Part shown: in pieces, positions 7,402 through 8,486 of the stretch
How positions within the stretch are numbered: the first letter of the stretch is position 1
Layout of the letters: each line of letters starts with the position of its first letter
Assembly (NCBI GenBank): GCA_023436945.1
Contig: JAEZHG010000203.1
Location: 1 to 8,486, forward strand
Reading direction: 5' to 3'
DNA: 8,486 bases
Source: Pseudomonadota bacterium
Lineage (GTDB): Bacteria; Pseudomonadota; Alphaproteobacteria; Caulobacterales; Caulobacteraceae
Notes under the pieces: model-generated
Seen by the model: the letters and a program-made list of their open reading frames with translations, nothing else
What the model was told of the DNA's origin: nothing
Database searches by the model: none
Position numbers and translations under genes: made by a program

Positions 7402-7499
7402 CAGCCTGCCCCCTCTAAAATACAGATGTTCTGTGTAACAGACATGGCCGCTTCGCCAAGTCGCTTGCCGTGGGCTGCGACTACGGCGACAAACAACCC
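7402..7499. promoter_or_regulatory. divergent promoter region between the distal S9 gene and the acyltransferase gene
   Basis: These 98 bases should carry the leftward promoter of the peptidase pair and the rightward promoter of the acyltransferase-tsaE pair. A TATTTT on the minus strand (7422-7417) could be a -10 element for the peptidase, but no matching -35 is clear. The repeat at 7422-7442 is listed separately. A seven-bp hairpin (TTGCCGT 7465-7471, ACGGCGA 7483-7489, one G-T pair, 11-base loop) lies just before the acyltransferase ATG. Promoter positions are inferred from gene orientation. Confidence 0.45.
7422..7442. repeat. triple alternating repeat ACAGA-TCTGT-ACAGA, possible operator
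   Basis: Three five-base half-sites alternate in orientation with constant three-base spacers: ACAGA (7422-7426), TGT, TCTGT (7430-7434), GTA, ACAGA (7438-7442). This makes two overlapping 13-bp inverted repeats that share the middle half-site, and a 16-bp direct period between the outer ones. The block starts 20 bases upstream of the distal peptidase start codon and overlaps a candidate -10 element. A dimeric repressor or activator site is plausible; no known regulator is recognised. Confidence 0.35.
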
Positions 7500-8333
7500 A
7501 TGAGCCAAAGCGCCCCCCACATTGTCGATGTGCTGATTGCCGAACGCGCGCCGCGCCTGACGCAATCATGGTCGTGGCCGATGGTCAGGCCTGTGCTTTA
7601 CAGCGTGCTGGGCTATCCCAAGGCGGTGGCCATGAGCGACGCCATGGCCGATCTGTCGGGGGCAAAGGCGCTGGAATATATGTCCGCGCTGCTTCGACTG
7701 AAGGTCGAGGTAAAGGGGTTGGAGAACCTGCCCGCAACGGGGCGCTGTGTGGTGGTGTGCAATCATCCGACAGGTATTGCAGACGGCATCGCCATGTATG
7801 ATGCCATCCGGCGGGTGCGCGATGATGCCATCTTCTTTGCCAATGCCGATGCGCTTCGCGTCTCTCCACGCCTCGCCGAGACGATCATTCCGGTCGAGTG
7901 GGTTCACGAGAAGCGCACCCGCGAGAAAACCCGTCACACCCTGACTGCCGCCAAACAGGCCTTTAACGAGGAACGCTGCGTTGTCATGTTCCCGTCAGGG
8001 CGTCTGGCGCGCGTTGAGAAGGGTGTTCTGGTGGACGAGCCATGGGAAAGCTCGGCGGTCTCTCTGGCCCGCAAGAACTGTGCCCCCATTGTTCCCGTAC
8101 ATATGACGGGACCGACCAGCCGCCTGTTCCATCTGTTTGACAAGTTTTCGCGCGAACTGCGCGACGTGACGCTTTTCCACGAACTGCTGAACAAGGAAGG
8201 CCAGACCTTTGGCCTGACTTTCGGAAAACCTGTCACAACAGACCAGTTGGACGTTGACGCAGACCGCGCCACGCTACAGCTAAAGACCTATATCGAGCGG
8301 GACCTTTCCGCCCAGCCTGACGCCCCGTTTTAA
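7500..8333 (+). CDS. lysophospholipid acyltransferase family protein (PlsC-like, HX5D type)
   Basis: This 277-residue protein probably transfers an acyl chain to a lyso-lipid at the inner membrane. The acyltransferase block is VVVCNHPTGIADG, with H89 and D95 separated by five residues; the HX5D spacing is that of the putative-hemolysin/ornithine-lipid acyltransferase group (NHPLGGLDG reads), not the HX4D of classical PlsC. Motif III reads FPSGRLAR (164-171), where PlsC has FPEGTRS, again as in that group. Motif IV is PIVPVHMTG (196-204), followed by RLFHLFDKFSRELRDVTLFHELL, typical of the same proteins. Substrate is not determined: lyso-ornithine lipid or lysophosphatidic acid are both possible. 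A GTG at 7470 would add ten residues, but ATG 7500 fits the start better; neither has a strong ribosome-binding site. The downstream tsaE begins three bases after the stop, so the two are probably co-transcribed and translationally coupled. Confidence 0.85.
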   Translation: MSQSAPHIVDVLIAERAPRLTQSWSWPMVRPVLYSVLGYPKAVAMSDAMADLSGAKALEYMSALLRLKVEVKGLENLPATGRCVVVCNHPTGIADGIAMYDAIRRVRDDAIFFANADALRVSPRLAETIIPVEWVHEKRTREKTRHTLTAAKQAFNEERCVVMFPSGRLARVEKGVLVDEPWESSAVSLARKNCAPIVPVHMTGPTSRLFHLFDKFSRELRDVTLFHELLNKEGQTFGLTFGKPVTTDQLDVDADRATLQLKTYIERDLSAQPDAPF

Positions 8334-8336
8334 AGT

Positions 8337-8486
8337 ATGAAAATCCATCTCGCCGATGCCGAGGCCACGACACGCCTTGGACAGACCCTCGCCCCCTTGC
8401 TGCAAGCGGGTGACACTGTGCTGCTCTACGGGCCGCTGGGTATGGGCAAGTCCACACTGGCGCGCGGCCTGATCCGCGCCCTGACC
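8337..8486 (+). CDS. tsaE: tRNA threonylcarbamoyladenosine biosynthesis ATPase TsaE (3' end outside window)
   Basis: Only the first 50 codons are present; the family is about 150 residues, so roughly two thirds is missing. TsaE is the ATPase that works with TsaB and TsaD in making t6A at position 37 of ANN-decoding tRNAs. The visible part has the expected start, ending a first helix with LLQAGDTVLLYG, then the P-loop GPLGMGKST (32-40) and LARGLIRAL. TsaE usually reads GDLGAGKTT here, so D is replaced by P and A by M, but the G-x4-GK-S/T core is intact. The ATG lies three bases after the acyltransferase stop, indicating one operon. The short P-loop-near-N-terminus layout followed by LARGL supports TsaE over other small ATPases. 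Confidence 0.88.
   Translation, partial: MKIHLADAEATTRLGQTLAPLLQAGDTVLLYGPLGMGKSTLARGLIRALT

Noticed and set aside
5404..7503. Further long plus-strand frames (5404-6627 and 6700-7503) opposite the distal S9 peptidase.
   Set aside because: Same antisense shadow effect; low-complexity composition, no motif, and the minus-strand gene is unambiguous.
7402..7569. N-terminal extension of the distal S9 peptidase to a start at 7569.
   Set aside because: The extra 56 residues would bury the signal peptide, overlap the divergent acyltransferase start, and ignore the good ribosome-binding site before ATG 7401.
1..8486. Defence island, CRISPR, mobile element or biosynthetic cluster.
   Set aside because: No transposase, integrase, repeat-spacer array, toxin-antitoxin pair or biosynthetic core enzyme was seen on either strand; the gene content is housekeeping, transport and peptide degradation.

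Overview
The window looks like ordinary chromosome of a moderately high-GC alphaproteobacterium, most likely Caulobacterales (Asticcacaulis- or Brevundimonas-like) or a sphingomonad relative. This rests on codon use, on exported S9 peptidases that occur as near-copies, and on the mix of dapE, an HX5D-type acyltransferase and tsaE. The placement is inference; no rRNA or marker gene is present to fix it. No tRNA, rRNA, CRISPR array, insertion sequence, phage gene or attachment site was seen.

Layout, left to right. (1) The window opens inside a leftward MFS exporter of the EntS/MFS_3 type (1-1164, 3' end cut off). (2) An 83-bp divergent region separates it from rightward dapE (1248-2441), the desuccinylase of the lysine/diaminopimelate pathway. 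That gap also holds a possible 14-codon leader reading frame with a good ribosome-binding site, ending four bases before dapE. (3) dapE meets a leftward gene tail to tail (2438-3049), and the two stop codons share the same TTAA. That gene encodes a short exported alpha/beta-hydrolase-like protein whose nucleophile position is glycine. (4) A rho-independent terminator (3086-3125) precedes two leftward, tandem, paralogous secreted S9 peptidases of about 700 residues (5248-3146 and 7401-5320). Each has a signal peptide, a beta-propeller and an intact Ser/Asp/His triad. (5) A 98-bp divergent region with a three-part ACAGA/TCTGT repeat leads to a rightward pair: a PlsC-like acyltransferase (7500-8333) and, three bases later, the start of tsaE (8337 to the window edge), an ATPase needed for the tRNA t6A37 modification.

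How the genes work together. The two peptidases probably form one leftward transcription unit (71 bp apart, no terminator between them) that degrades peptides in the periplasm. Acyltransferase and tsaE form a close rightward unit joining membrane lipid synthesis to translation fidelity. dapE feeds peptidoglycan and lysine synthesis. No shared pathway joins all the units, and nothing here is clearly a new multi-gene system. The most unusual items are the possible dapE leader peptide, the hydrolase-like protein without a catalytic serine, and the repeat in front of the distal peptidase gene.
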